Positions 18,222 through 26,511 of a DNA stretch of 64,000 nt are shown in pieces. Source of the DNA: Bernardetia sp963719525 (GTDB lineage: Bacteria > Bacteroidota > Bacteroidia > Cytophagales > Bernardetiaceae); contig CAVRCG010000001.1 of NCBI GenBank assembly GCA_963719525.1, forward strand, positions 868,001 through 932,000, in the 5' to 3' direction. A program made the position numbers and the translations under genes. Within the stretch, counting starts at the first letter, position 1. Every line of letters begins with the position of its first letter. The notes beneath the pieces are model-generated. The model searched no databases. It was not told the DNA's origin and saw only the letters and a program-made list of their open reading frames with translations.

Positions 18222-18890
18222 TTACCTCTTCCCAAAAATAGCACTCCCAACACGCACAAGCGTTGCACCTTCTTCAATAGCAATCGGATAATCTCCACTC
18301 ATTCCCATTGAAAGCTCTCTAAAAGCTATATTTTTCGTATCAAAATTATCTTGATTTTCTTTTACTTTATCAAAAAGACTTTTCAGTTTCTTAAACTCTG
18401 AACGAACTTGATTTTTATTGTCTGTATTAGTTGCCATTCCCATAAGTCCAACTAACTTTACATTTTCAAAAGTCTTTAAATCTTCACTTTCCAAAATTTC
18501 GTAGAGTTCTTTTTCATCCAGACCAAATTTTGTGTCTTCTTCTGCAATGTGCATTTGTAAAAGACATTCAATTACTCGTTCGTTTTGTTTTGCTCGTTTG
18601 TTTATTTCCTTCAATAATTTGAAATTTTCTACTGAATGAATCATCGTTATAAAAGGAGCAATATACTTTGTTTTATTGGTTTGAAGTGTTCCAATTAAAT
18701 GCCATTCTATATCTTTTGGGAGTTTTTCATATTTCTCGGTAAGTTCTTGAACTCTATTTTCTCCAAAAACTTTAAACCCTAAATCGTATAATTCTTGTAG
18801 TTTTTCTAACGGATGAGTTTTAGTAACAGCAATTAATTTTGCTTCTGTAGTTGATAATTTTGATAAAATTTTGTCTAAGTTTTCTTTCAT
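18222..18890 (-). CDS. YggS family pyridoxal phosphate homeostasis protein
   Basis: A single-domain PLP-binding protein of 222 residues with a TIM-barrel fold, related to human PLPBP and involved in vitamin B6 and amino-acid homeostasis. The PLP lysine is in KLIAVTKTHP near residue 26. VFGENRVQEL, EWHLIGTLQTNKTKYI, LGLMGMAT-like LVGLMGMATN and the final ELSMGMSGDYPIAIEEGATLVRVG phosphate-binding region follow in order. The ATG at 18890 starts MKENLDKIL, and the upstream frame enters the repeat at 18915-18946. It is the third gene of a minus-strand run with the methyltransferase and the unknown protein. Confidence 0.93.
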   Translation of the reverse strand: MKENLDKILSKLSTTEAKLIAVTKTHPLEKLQELYDLGFKVFGENRVQELTEKYEKLPKDIEWHLIGTLQTNKTKYIAPFITMIHSVENFKLLKEINKRAKQNERVIECLLQMHIAEEDTKFGLDEKELYEILESEDLKTFENVKLVGLMGMATNTDNKNQVRSEFKKLKSLFDKVKENQDNFDTKNIAFRELSMGMSGDYPIAIEEGATLVRVGSAIFGKR

Positions 18891-18914
18891 TTTAGTTTTT
18901 TTTTGATTCAAAAT

Positions 18915-18946
18915 CCTCAACGACGGTTCAAACCTCGTTGACGGTT
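18915..18946. repeat. Two AACCGTC...GAGG 14-mers forming a hairpin upstream of yggS
   Basis: Reverse complements of AACCGTCGTTGAGG (18915-18928) and AACCGTCAACGAGG (18933-18946) lie next to each other. Together TCAACGA pairs with TCGTTGA around a shorter inner stem. The second 14-mer occurs exactly again upstream of gyrA (31616-31629). Confidence 0.6.
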
Positions 18947-18956
18947 TGTAAAATAC

Positions 18957-19535
18957 TTATTTTCCATAGTTCTCCAAAAAATCTTCCCAATCTTTCGGAA
19001 TATTTTTCTGAATTGCATCGCCTTTTGTAGCCGAACAAGTATGCAAAAAATTTAATATAAAATCTACATCGTTTTTATAATCAAATTGCAAGTCTGGGTG
19101 TATTCTGATTACTTTCTTTAGTGCAAAATCCATTCTTTTACAGACATAAAGACTAAATTTGTCGGCACGATATGCCTGTTTTTTTAATAATTCTTCTTGA
19201 TTTTTGAAAGTTTGAGAAAGAAGATGTAACGTTAATTGTATTTCTCCTACTTTATCTCTCGTTACTTTTACGTGACGAGTAATTGCTGCATTTTCGGTTC
19301 GCATTGCCATCATAAGCCAACCGGGTGTTCCGTGTTTGAAGCCTACCATTTTATCAATATCTTCTTTTATTTCTTCGGCTAATGCTTTTGTTTCGTTTTC
19401 ATCTCCAAAAAGGTCGTGTTCTAGTCTTGCTGTCAAGATTTGGTCTTTTGCAATCAAACGCAACAAAATTTTATCTTTTTCTTTTTGTGGCATCTGACAA
19501 ATTGCCTCCTTTAATTCTTTTGCTATTTTTGCCAT
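18957..19535 (-). CDS. Hypothetical cytoplasmic protein
   Basis: A 192-residue, charged, mostly helical protein. It starts AKIAKELKEAICQMPQKEKDK, has FGDENETKALAEEIKEDI near residue 50 and a cysteine-containing C-terminal part (NFLHTCSATKGDA). There is no signal peptide, no membrane helix and no motif I can name. Clean codon usage and a good ATG support a real gene. It lies between the methyltransferase and yggS on the same strand. Confidence 0.75.
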   Translation of the reverse strand: MAKIAKELKEAICQMPQKEKDKILLRLIAKDQILTARLEHDLFGDENETKALAEEIKEDIDKMVGFKHGTPGWLMMAMRTENAAITRHVKVTRDKVGEIQLTLHLLSQTFKNQEELLKKQAYRADKFSLYVCKRMDFALKKVIRIHPDLQFDYKNDVDFILNFLHTCSATKGDAIQKNIPKDWEDFLENYGK

Positions 19536-19543
19536 AAACTGAT

Positions 19544-19571
19544 TGAATGGTGAATGATAAATGGTGAATTT
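19544..19571. repeat. Heptanucleotide array, four units
   Basis: Four 7-bp units near TGAATGG (TGAATGG, TGAATGA, TAAATGG, TGAATTT) fill most of the 43-bp gap between two minus-strand genes. Confidence 0.55.
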
Positions 19572-19578
19572 AATAAAA

Positions 19579-20379
19579 CTATTTTTTTTCTAAAAAAAAC
19601 AATAACGAAACCCCAAAAGGAAAAGAAATATTGTTATGAAATAGTTTTTTTTCTAGTGAGAAAATTCCTTTTAAAATTGAATTTAAAAACCGATTTTCTT
19701 TATAAATTTCAAAGTCAGAACCCGAACCTTTACGAATAAGCTGTTGAGGAATTAGAAAGTTTAGTTTTCTGAAAAGCCAAATTGGAATAAACAAAAAGGA
19801 ATTGAAATAAGTTTTTCTAATGACTTTGAAAGAATGATTACCGTTTGTTTTATCTAACTTTTCACTTTGCAAACCAAATAAATTTATAATTTCATTCATT
19901 CTGTATCTTTTAAAATGCTGATTTATTTCATCGTGATGACTCCAAAGACTTTGAAAAGCAGGAAGGGTAATACAAATCTTACCATTCTTCTTACAAACTC
20001 TGTTCATTTCCGAAATTGCTTTTCTATCGTCTTTTACATGTTCGATAACATCAAAAGCACAAACCCAATCAAAACTATTATTCTCAAAAGGTAATTCTAA
20101 AATTGAACCTTCAATTACTTTTATATTCAATTTTTGTCTTACAAATTCAGCACAAACTGTATCATATTCTACCGAAATTACCTCTCCAAATTCAGAAAGC
20201 ATTTCAGAAGTTTTTCCTGTTGCAATTCCTATATTTAAGATTTTTCTTTTACTTTTATCTAAGTTATTTTCTACTAAAATTATTTTTTGAAGTTCTTGTT
20301 TCAAGATTTCTAAGCGCACCACAAACCACCAATGATTTCGTTCTAAATGATAATAATTTTTGTAATAATCTTGATTCAA
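19579..20379 (-). CDS. Class I SAM-dependent methyltransferase
   Basis: A 266-residue methyltransferase of the Methyltransf_11/UbiE-like type. The SAM loop is ILNIGIATGKTSEML near residue 47, the acidic end of strand 2 is ISVEYD, and motif II/III is FDWVCAFDVIEHVKDDRKAISEM. The N-terminus (YYHLERNHWWFVVRLEIL) is common in Bacteroidota enzymes of unknown substrate found near sugar-transferase genes. The start at 20379 is a TTG; no in-frame ATG is available upstream before a stop, so the true start is uncertain. The C-terminal 60 residues are hydrophobic and basic, perhaps membrane-associated. Confidence 0.85.
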   Translation of the reverse strand: MNQDYYKNYYHLERNHWWFVVRLEILKQELQKIILVENNLDKSKRKILNIGIATGKTSEMLSEFGEVISVEYDTVCAEFVRQKLNIKVIEGSILELPFENNSFDWVCAFDVIEHVKDDRKAISEMNRVCKKNGKICITLPAFQSLWSHHDEINQHFKRYRMNEIINLFGLQSEKLDKTNGNHSFKVIRKTYFNSFLFIPIWLFRKLNFLIPQQLIRKGSGSDFEIYKENRFLNSILKGIFSLEKKLFHNNISFPFGVSLLFFLEKK

Positions 20380-20477
20380 AATACCGTAACTGATTAGCGA
20401 GTGATTTGTATGATTTTTAGGATGAAAGACAGGATAAATAAAAATTTCCTTTGCAGATGAAAATACCGTAAATGATT
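20379..20477. repeat. Direct repeat of a 17-mer beside the methyltransferase start
   Basis: AAATACCGTAACTGATT at 20379-20395 recurs at 20461-20477 with one change (C to A). The copies are 82 bp apart and the first overlaps the TTG start. Their role is unknown. Confidence 0.45.
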
Positions 20478-20602
20478 GTTAAGGATTGATAAGATTTGAA
20501 AATACAGATAAATACAAATTACTTTTTAACTACAGAGTTTGAAGGATTTAGGAGGAATAAAAAATACAGATTTCATAATTACACAAAACCTGTATTGTAT
20601 TT

Positions 20603-20651
20603 AACTGATTACTGGTTACTACTTACTGGTAACTGTTCGCTGATAACTGAT
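20603..20651. repeat. Heptanucleotide array, seven units, abutting menB
   Basis: Seven units in exact 7-bp register near AACTGAT (also TACTGGT, TACTACT, AACTGTT, CGCTGAT) end at the base before the menB stop codon at 20652. Confidence 0.75.
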
Positions 20652-21513
20652 TTAAGGTATCCATTTGATGTCTTTGAAATTCGGCTTTCTTTTTTCCAAA
20701 AAGGCATCTCTTCCTTCTTTTGCTTCATCGGTCATGTAGGTAAGTCGTGTTGCTTCTCCTGCAAAAATTTGTTGTCCGACCATTCCGTCATCGGTAAGAT
20801 TAAAGGCGAATTTTAACATTTTGATAGAAGTAGGCGATTTTTCTAGGATTTCTTGCGCCCAATCGTAAGCTGTATCTTCTAATTCTGCATGTGGAATAAC
20901 GGCATTTACCATTCCCATTTCGTAGGCTTCTTGTGCCGAATAATTACGCCCCAAAAAGAAAATTTCTCTCGCTCGCTTTTGTCCCACCATTTTAGCCAAA
21001 TAGGCAGAACCATAACCACCATCAAAACTGGTAACATCAGCATCAGTTTGTTTGAAAATAGCATGTTCTTTACTGGCAAGACTCAAATCACAAACGACGT
21101 GCAAACTATGTCCACCACCAACAGCCCACCCATTCACAACAGCAATTACGGCTTTTGGCATAAAACGCATAAGACGCTAAACTTCCAGAATGTTTAGTCT
21201 TGGCATTCCGTCCTCACCTACATAGCCTTGATGCCCTCGTACACGCTGGTCGCCACCACTACAAAACGAATACACTCCATCTTTTGGCGAAGGTCACTTC
21301 CGAAGAAAGCAAAACTACTCCGATAGAAGTATCTTCTCGTGCATCTAAAAAAGCAACATATAATTCGCTTACTGTTTTGGGACGAAACGCATTTCTGACT
21401 TCTGGACGGTTGAAGGCGATGCGAGCTACTCCATTTGATTTTTTGTAAGTAATATCTTCAAAAGTGATGTTATTTAATTTTTCTATTACTTTCCAATCTG
21501 CTTTTTGATTCAT
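20652..21513 (-). pseudogene. menB: Disrupted 1,4-dihydroxy-2-naphthoyl-CoA synthase
   Basis: MenB closes the naphthoate ring in menaquinone synthesis. The 5' part (from 21513) reads normally through VARIAFNRPEVRNAFRPKTVSELYVAFLDARE and IGVVLLS, then leaves frame around 21291-21306. The correct sequence resumes in another frame as PSPKDGVYSFCSGGDQRVRG and GYVGEDGMPRLNILEV. There a TAG at 21179-21177 replaces the Gln of the family motif LEVQRL. The rest (RFMPKAVIAVVNGWAVGGGHS, DVTSFDGGYGSAYLAKMVGQ, RNYSAQEAYEMGMVN) is intact to the end. At least two independent lesions make a sequencing error less likely. No other men gene is in the window. Confidence 0.9.
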
Positions 21514-21959
21514 TTTTTTTGTTTTTAAAGTGATTTTTTGATACCTTCAATAAATAATTTATCTCAAAAGTATTTTCTATATAGTGTTAATAATAAGATT
21601 ATGCGAACTATTGTTTTTAAATCAAATGAAGAACAAGATATAAAATTATTGATAGCTTTGGCAAAACAGTTTTATAACAAGAAGTGAAAATCAAAGTAGA
21701 TTTATAACAATATGCGTAAAAATAATAATATATTATATAAATTTAATTAATAAAGCAAACAAAAAAAACAAATATATAGAGTTAGAAAAGTACATTGAAA
21801 AGGTTTAAATTTTGAATTTATTTTTAAAACTACTGGTCTTTCTATCAAGCAAATACACGAAACAGCAATTTTTTAAGCAAGAAAACTAAAAAAGCTTTCT
21901 ATCAAAAAATGATAAAAAACCTTTTTATTTTTTACGACACTTAAAAAGTATCGGCTATG
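21514..21959. other. Intergenic region with a possible truncated antitoxin-like frame
   Basis: This gap of about 446 bp is AT-rich. A 28-codon frame at 21601-21687 (MRTIVFKSNEEQDIKLLIA) resembles the start of small Bacteroidota antitoxins but ends early. A segment near 21808-21870 reads TTGLSIKQIHETAIF in one frame without a start. These look like gene debris. I see no RNA gene. Confidence 0.35.
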
Positions 21960-24323
21960 CTATGGTTTTCCGTTCTCTTTTTTCTTTTCTGCAATCTGCT
22001 TCAGTAAAATCTCAACAGACTTCTGTAACTGTTCGTCTTCGTTATTAGCTTTTGCATTTTGAGAATTTTCTACCAAAATATCAGGAACTGCACCATTATT
22101 TTCCATGTTCATTCCAGAACCTTTCACATACCAACCTCTAAACGGCAAACGGACAAAAGAACCATCAACCAAAGATGCACCACCAGTCGAAATAACTGCT
22201 CCAAAAGTAGGCTGACCTACAAGCGTTCCCAAACCTAAGGTTTTGTAAGCATGTGAGAAAATTTCGGCATTCGAATAACTGTTTGCATTACACAACGAAA
22301 TCGAAGGTTTTGTCCAAACAGGAAAAGGCAAACGCTCGCCATACGGATAATAATTCGAAAAATCTTTCTGGTTTTTTAGGTCTTCTGTTGCACCTCTCGG
22401 AACGGTATAAGCGTGCTGTTTTGTAGTCAAGATTGCCATTAAATAGTCGGTAGTCCAGCCACCACCATTAAAACGGACATCGATTACTAATCCTTCTTTT
22501 CCTTCTCCACTAGCTGCAAGTTCACGCTCGAAACGCTCAAAACTCTCCCAGTTCATTCCTTGAATATGAATATAACCGAGCTTTCCATTTGAGTAGTTGG
22601 AGGTCAAATTTTGGCGTTCTCTTACCCATTCTTCATACAGCTCATCACTTAAAGAAGAAACAGGGCGAATGACAACTTCTCTGAGTTCTCCTTTTGCATT
22701 TTTGACACCCAAAACAGTACGAATATCAGATTTATCAGCAAAAAGATTATAGAAATTTTCATTTTGTTTTACTTCTTGTCCGTCCACAAATGTAATAACA
22801 TCGCCTACATTTATTTTGCTAAATTCTTTATCAGCAGGACTATTTGGAATGACACGCATTACCTTTGCACCTTCTTTTGTCATCACAATTTCAGTCCCCA
22901 GAAGACCCGTTTTTTCCTTTTGCGTATCGGCTCTATCTCCTGCATAATATCCCATGTGACTGGCATTAAGTTCTCCTAGCATCAAATTCATCATGTCTTC
23001 AAAATCACGTTCGGAAGATGCTTTTTGTCCCCATTCTCTATATTTTTTGCCTAATGCTTCCCAGTTTTCACCGTGGAATTTTGGGTCATAAAAACGCTCG
23101 TTTATCAAGCTCCAGACTTCATTAAAGATTCCTACTTGCTCTTGTTTGTAATCAATTTCCATACGAGCAGAAAAAGGTAATCCTTCAGCTTTTCCAGTTG
23201 CAATCGGAACTTTAAAAAGCGAACCACCACGAGCGACATAAAACAATTCTTTTCCATCAGGTGACATACTGACACCGTAAGGCGTTGTTCCTCCTTGTGT
23301 GATTGGTTTGCGCTCATCGCCATTCCATTTTACAGAATACAAATCTTGATCATCAGTAGAAGCAGACCAGCCACCACGATTAGTAACAAAATAAAACGTT
23401 TGTCCGTCATCAGAAATCACTAAATCAGATTCGTTTCCGTTCATCGAAGTTACTTGAACGAGGCGTTCGTGGATTCTATCAAAATCTATTTCGATAGGTT
23501 TTACTTCCTTTTTCTTCTCATCTTTTTTGTCCTTTTTATCGTCTTCCTTTTTCTCTTCTTCCTCTTCTGGCTGGTCGTTGTAATTCACTTTTTCTTCCCA
23601 ATCGCTTTTTGTTTTTTGCCAGTCTGTTTTGTTGAGCCATACAAACCAAACATCAGCATCTCCATTATTACGCTCCGAAATAAAACCTAATTTACTTCCG
23701 TCTTTACTCCAAAAAGGTTCGCTATCAATACGAGGGTGATAACTAATATTTACTGGCTTTTTACTTCCATCTGTTGCTGCAACATAGACTTCGGCATTAA
23801 AATATAAATCCTCTTGACTGTACGCAATCCATTTGCTATCAGGCGACCATTGCAAACCATCAGCCGAATTCCAACCTTCCAAAATTACTTTCTCGTTACT
23901 TAATTTTCCACTTTTGCCATCTATTTCAGCAATGATAAGTTTGTTCGAACGAGTAAAAGAAATCTTTTTTCCGTCTGGAGAAACTCTCAAATTATCTTCA
24001 TGTTCTTTTGTTTCTGTAATTCGTGTAGTCTTGTATTTTAACGTTTCGAAAAGCCCATTCTTTTTTTGGTCAGAAGAATTTATCATAAAAATATCTTTCT
24101 GTCCTTCTCTATCCGAAACAAAAATAACAGTAGAATCATTAATAAAATCAGCTTCTTGGTCACGGTATGCGCTATGTGTAAGCCTGACTGTTCGTTTGTT
24201 TTCTTTGTCATTTTCCATTAAAAACAATTCTCCACGAACAGCAAAAGTTACTAATTTTCCGTTTGGAGAAACAGCATATTCTTGTAACTTGTTACTATAT
24301 GTTTTTCTTTTCAATAGGGTCAA
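21960..24323 (-). CDS. Tricorn protease homologue, C-terminal part (propeller, PDZ, S41-like catalytic domain)
   Basis: This frame holds most of a tricorn-type protease, a large self-compartmentalising peptidase. In order: the end of the first propeller (KLQEYAVSPNGKLVTFAVRGELF), a second propeller with PD40-type repeats (LQWSPDSKWIAYS, GVSMSPDGKELFYVARGG), an acidic-lysine linker near residues 250-275, a C1 helical domain (NEVWSLINERFYDPKFHG), a PDZ domain near 470-540 (MRVIPNSPADKEFSKINVGDVI), and the S41-like core with NANSYSNAEIFSHAYKTLGLG carrying the nucleophile Ser. The start shown is an artefact: the frame continues from the 24295-25275 gene across a one-base shift in an A5 run. Confidence 0.88.
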   Translation of the reverse strand: MTLLKRKTYSNKLQEYAVSPNGKLVTFAVRGELFLMENDKENKRTVRLTHSAYRDQEADFINDSTVIFVSDREGQKDIFMINSSDQKKNGLFETLKYKTTRITETKEHEDNLRVSPDGKKISFTRSNKLIIAEIDGKSGKLSNEKVILEGWNSADGLQWSPDSKWIAYSQEDLYFNAEVYVAATDGSKKPVNISYHPRIDSEPFWSKDGSKLGFISERNNGDADVWFVWLNKTDWQKTKSDWEEKVNYNDQPEEEEEKKEDDKKDKKDEKKKEVKPIEIDFDRIHERLVQVTSMNGNESDLVISDDGQTFYFVTNRGGWSASTDDQDLYSVKWNGDERKPITQGGTTPYGVSMSPDGKELFYVARGGSLFKVPIATGKAEGLPFSARMEIDYKQEQVGIFNEVWSLINERFYDPKFHGENWEALGKKYREWGQKASSERDFEDMMNLMLGELNASHMGYYAGDRADTQKEKTGLLGTEIVMTKEGAKVMRVIPNSPADKEFSKINVGDVITFVDGQEVKQNENFYNLFADKSDIRTVLGVKNAKGELREVVIRPVSSLSDELYEEWVRERQNLTSNYSNGKLGYIHIQGMNWESFERFERELAASGEGKEGLVIDVRFNGGGWTTDYLMAILTTKQHAYTVPRGATEDLKNQKDFSNYYPYGERLPFPVWTKPSISLCNANSYSNAEIFSHAYKTLGLGTLVGQPTFGAVISTGGASLVDGSFVRLPFRGWYVKGSGMNMENNGAVPDILVENSQNAKANNEDEQLQKSVEILLKQIAEKKKENGKP

Positions 24324-25275
24324 AACGGTAATCGTAGGTTACATTTACGTTTAGTGGTTCAATTTTTTTGGAATCAACATCTAATTTAAAAACGCCTGTT
24401 CCTTGCTCTAAAACAACAGTTTTTCCATCTTTACTGACATCAAAATGGCGAACTCCATCATCTTTAAATGTAGTGAGTTGTTGTGTAGTTCCATTGATTG
24501 TTCCTTCTTCTGTCAGATTTATTTTATACAAATTATAACTTTCATCAGCTTCACTTACAAAAAACAAAGTACGACTGTCTGACCAATCTGGGTGCATATC
24601 GTTTCCTTGAAAGGTTGTCAATTGTGTATATTTTTTTGTTTTTGTATCGTACAAATACACATCACGATTTGCCGAGCCACGATAATTTTTGCGTTCTGGT
24701 TTGTTATACCCATCTACATAAGCTACAAAACGACCATCTGGCGACATGGAAGGTGTATACCCAAGAGCATCTAAATAGCGTTTTGGAGTTCCTCCATTTG
24801 CAGAAACCTCATGAATTTCGTGCGCCCATTCTGCTTGTGCAAAATCACGACGAGAAGTAAATAAAAGTGAATTATCAGAAGTCCAACCTCCTAAATTATC
24901 ACCAGAAGAACGGTAGGTAAGTCGCATCGGCATCGAACCAACTGTTTCCATTACAAAAACATCGTCATTGCCATAACGATCGCCTTGAAAAGCAATCATT
25001 TTACCGTCTGGACTAAAATGTGGATTAAATTCGTAAGCCTCATGAATAGTTAGGCGAGTAGCATTTCCACCCGAAATAGGAACAGACCAAATATCGCCTT
25101 GGAATGAAAAAGCTACTGTTTGTCCGTCTGGACTAATAGCAGGAGAACGCAAAAAAGGTGTTGGTGCTTGTTGTGCAAAAGCATTTGTTGATACAAAACT
25201 AGTACAAGCAATAGCCAAAGCTAAACTTATTTTTTTGGTTTTTTGTATCAAATTTGAAATTTGTAAAAAAGGCAT
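24295..25275 (-). CDS. Tricorn protease homologue, N-terminal part (signal peptide and first propeller)
   Basis: The start ATG at 25275 gives a signal peptide (IALA-type hydrophobic run ISLALAIACTSFVSTNAFAQQ) followed by PD40/WD40-like blades: SPAISPDGQTVAFSFQGDIW, NPHFSPDGKMIAFQGDR, YTPSMSPDGRFVAYVDG. The frame runs to DYRFDPIEKKNI and stops at 24295. Removing one A from the minus-strand A5 run (plus-strand T5 at 24302-24306) gives DPIEKKTYSNKLQEYAVSP, which joins the downstream frame exactly as in intact homologues. So this and the 21960-24323 frame are one gene of about 1100 codons. The frame upstream to 25368 is not credible. Confidence 0.88.
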   Translation of the reverse strand: MPFLQISNLIQKTKKISLALAIACTSFVSTNAFAQQAPTPFLRSPAISPDGQTVAFSFQGDIWSVPISGGNATRLTIHEAYEFNPHFSPDGKMIAFQGDRYGNDDVFVMETVGSMPMRLTYRSSGDNLGGWTSDNSLLFTSRRDFAQAEWAHEIHEVSANGGTPKRYLDALGYTPSMSPDGRFVAYVDGYNKPERKNYRGSANRDVYLYDTKTKKYTQLTTFQGNDMHPDWSDSRTLFFVSEADESYNLYKINLTEEGTINGTTQQLTTFKDDGVRHFDVSKDGKTVVLEQGTGVFKLDVDSKKIEPLNVNVTYDYRFDPIEKKNI

Positions 25276-25293
25276 AATTTGAAGTTTATGTAT

Positions 25294-25316
25294 CGTTGTT
25301 GAGGATACCAACAACG
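25294..25316. repeat. Hairpin in the leader of the tricorn gene
   Basis: CGTTGTTG pairs with CAACAACG around AGGATAC, about 20 bp upstream of the start codon. Its CCGTTG...TCCT core resembles the repeats between kdpB and kdpC. Confidence 0.55.
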
Positions 25317-25656
25317 GCGAAGATTTTTTTGAACTTATAGCAAAATACAATAGAAAAGTTGAATGCACAAATAATTATTCCTAATATATGTTAGGGTTTT
25401 GTTATAAAAAAATAAAAGAGTAAAAACGTATTGATTTTATACTTCAAGATGAGTATCATCTTTAATGAAAGAAACAATAAATTCCTTTCATAAGCTGGCA
25501 TTTTCTAAATCCATTCCATAGCGAAGCAACTTCTAAATATTTATTTCTTTGCAAAGGACTACATCTTACTTAAACAACTAATTTGGTAGGTCTTTTCCGA
25601 AGTTGGTTACTTTTTTAGTTATATATTTTATACTAATTTTTTCTTATGTAAATACA

Positions 25657-25686
25657 TAATATTTTGTAATATTTTGTAATATTTTA
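25657..25686. repeat. 10-bp tandem repeat, three units
   Basis: TAATATTTTG occurs twice and TAATATTTTA once in direct succession. The helical period would favour bending of this AT tract. Confidence 0.5.
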
Positions 25687-25743
25687 TTATAAAAAATTAT
25701 TTTTATTCTAAAATAAATAATTGGCAATAAAAAAGTATGAAAC

Positions 25744-25778
25744 AAAAAAACCACTACCTCAAAGAAGTAGTGGTTTTT
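25744..25778 (-). terminator. Terminator after the Sua5/YciO family gene
   Basis: CCACTAC pairs with GTAGTGG around a 9-nt loop, with A7 on one side and T5 on the other. It follows the 3' end of the minus-strand gene at 25843. Confidence 0.75.
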
Positions 25779-25842
25779 CTATTCACTAAAACAAAATCAA
25801 AAATGAAAAATCTAATTCTAACCTTAAATACCTTTTTTATCT

Positions 25843-26511
25843 TTATTCTTCTTCTACAAGTAGAGATTCTGCTTCTTCCTTCGAGAGTATATCTGTAAAT
25901 TTTTCTATATCTCCTAGTCCTTGGCGAAGCAAAATAACACTATCCTCTATGCAGCGAATGACGGTTGAAGATTGAATATCTCCAATTCCGGCATCGATAA
26001 TTAAATCTACTTGATGCTCATATTCCTCTTTCATAAGCGAAGGGTCAATCATTGGCTTTCCTTCCTTGTCATGAATAGAAGTTGTTACGATAGGATTTCC
26101 TAGTTCTTGTACAATCATTCTCGGAATTTTGTGATCAGGAACACGAATACCTACTTGATTTTTCTTTACTCCTCCTACTTTTGGTACTTTATTACTAGAG
26201 TCCAAAATAAAAGTAAATGCACCTGGTAGAGCCTTTTTCATTACCTTAAAAACGTGATTGCTTACTCGGTGTGCATACAAACTAATGTCGCTTAAATCAT
26301 AACAAATAAATGAAAGGTGCATTTTTTTGGGGTCTATTCCCTTTATTTTACATACTTTCTCAACTGCTTTCGCATTGGTAAAATCACAACCTATTCCATA
26401 AACTGTATCAGTAGGATATATAATTACACCACCGTTTCTTAAAACTTCGACCACTTTCTGAATTTTGCTTTCTTGTGGATTATCTGGGTGTATTTTGAGG
26501 AGTTCTGCCAT
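25843..26511 (-). CDS. Sua5/YciO/YrdC family protein (threonylcarbamoyl-AMP synthase-like)
   Basis: A 222-residue YrdC-domain protein. Family members make L-threonylcarbamoyladenylate from threonine, bicarbonate and ATP for the t6A modification of tRNA. The N-terminal GGVIIYPTDTVYGIGCDF is the signature. KGIDPKKMHLSFICYDLSDI, ALPGAFTFILDSS and VGIRVPDHKIPRMIV follow, and the final region has STVIRCIEDSVILLRQGLGD. The lack of a C-terminal Sua5 domain and the KKMHLSF wording place it nearer the YciO branch, whose role is less certain than TsaC. It is flanked by long AT-rich gaps and a terminator, so it is probably monocistronic. Confidence 0.9.
   Translation of the reverse strand: MAELLKIHPDNPQESKIQKVVEVLRNGGVIIYPTDTVYGIGCDFTNAKAVEKVCKIKGIDPKKMHLSFICYDLSDISLYAHRVSNHVFKVMKKALPGAFTFILDSSNKVPKVGGVKKNQVGIRVPDHKIPRMIVQELGNPIVTTSIHDKEGKPMIDPSLMKEEYEHQVDLIIDAGIGDIQSSTVIRCIEDSVILLRQGLGDIEKFTDILSKEEAESLLVEEE

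Larger units (their letters stand above)
25317..25842. other. AT-rich intergenic region
   Basis: No credible gene. It contains a 10-bp tandem repeat (TAATATTTTG, three units, 25657-25686) and the tsaC-side terminator at 25744-25778. The promoter of the tricorn gene should lie here but I cannot pinpoint it. Confidence 0.5.

Noticed and set aside
20603..20651. Heptanucleotide array as a phase-variation switch inside menB
   Set aside because: The array ends before the stop codon, outside the coding frame, so changes in unit number would not alter the protein.
24302..24306. Programmed -1 frameshift at the A5 run of the tricorn gene
   Set aside because: The required shift is +1 (or -2), the zero-frame heptamer is G AAA AAC and not a classical slippery site, and no stimulatory structure is evident.
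23833..24354. 173-codon plus-strand frame inside the tricorn gene
   Set aside because: Antisense to conserved propeller coding sequence, with no family resemblance.
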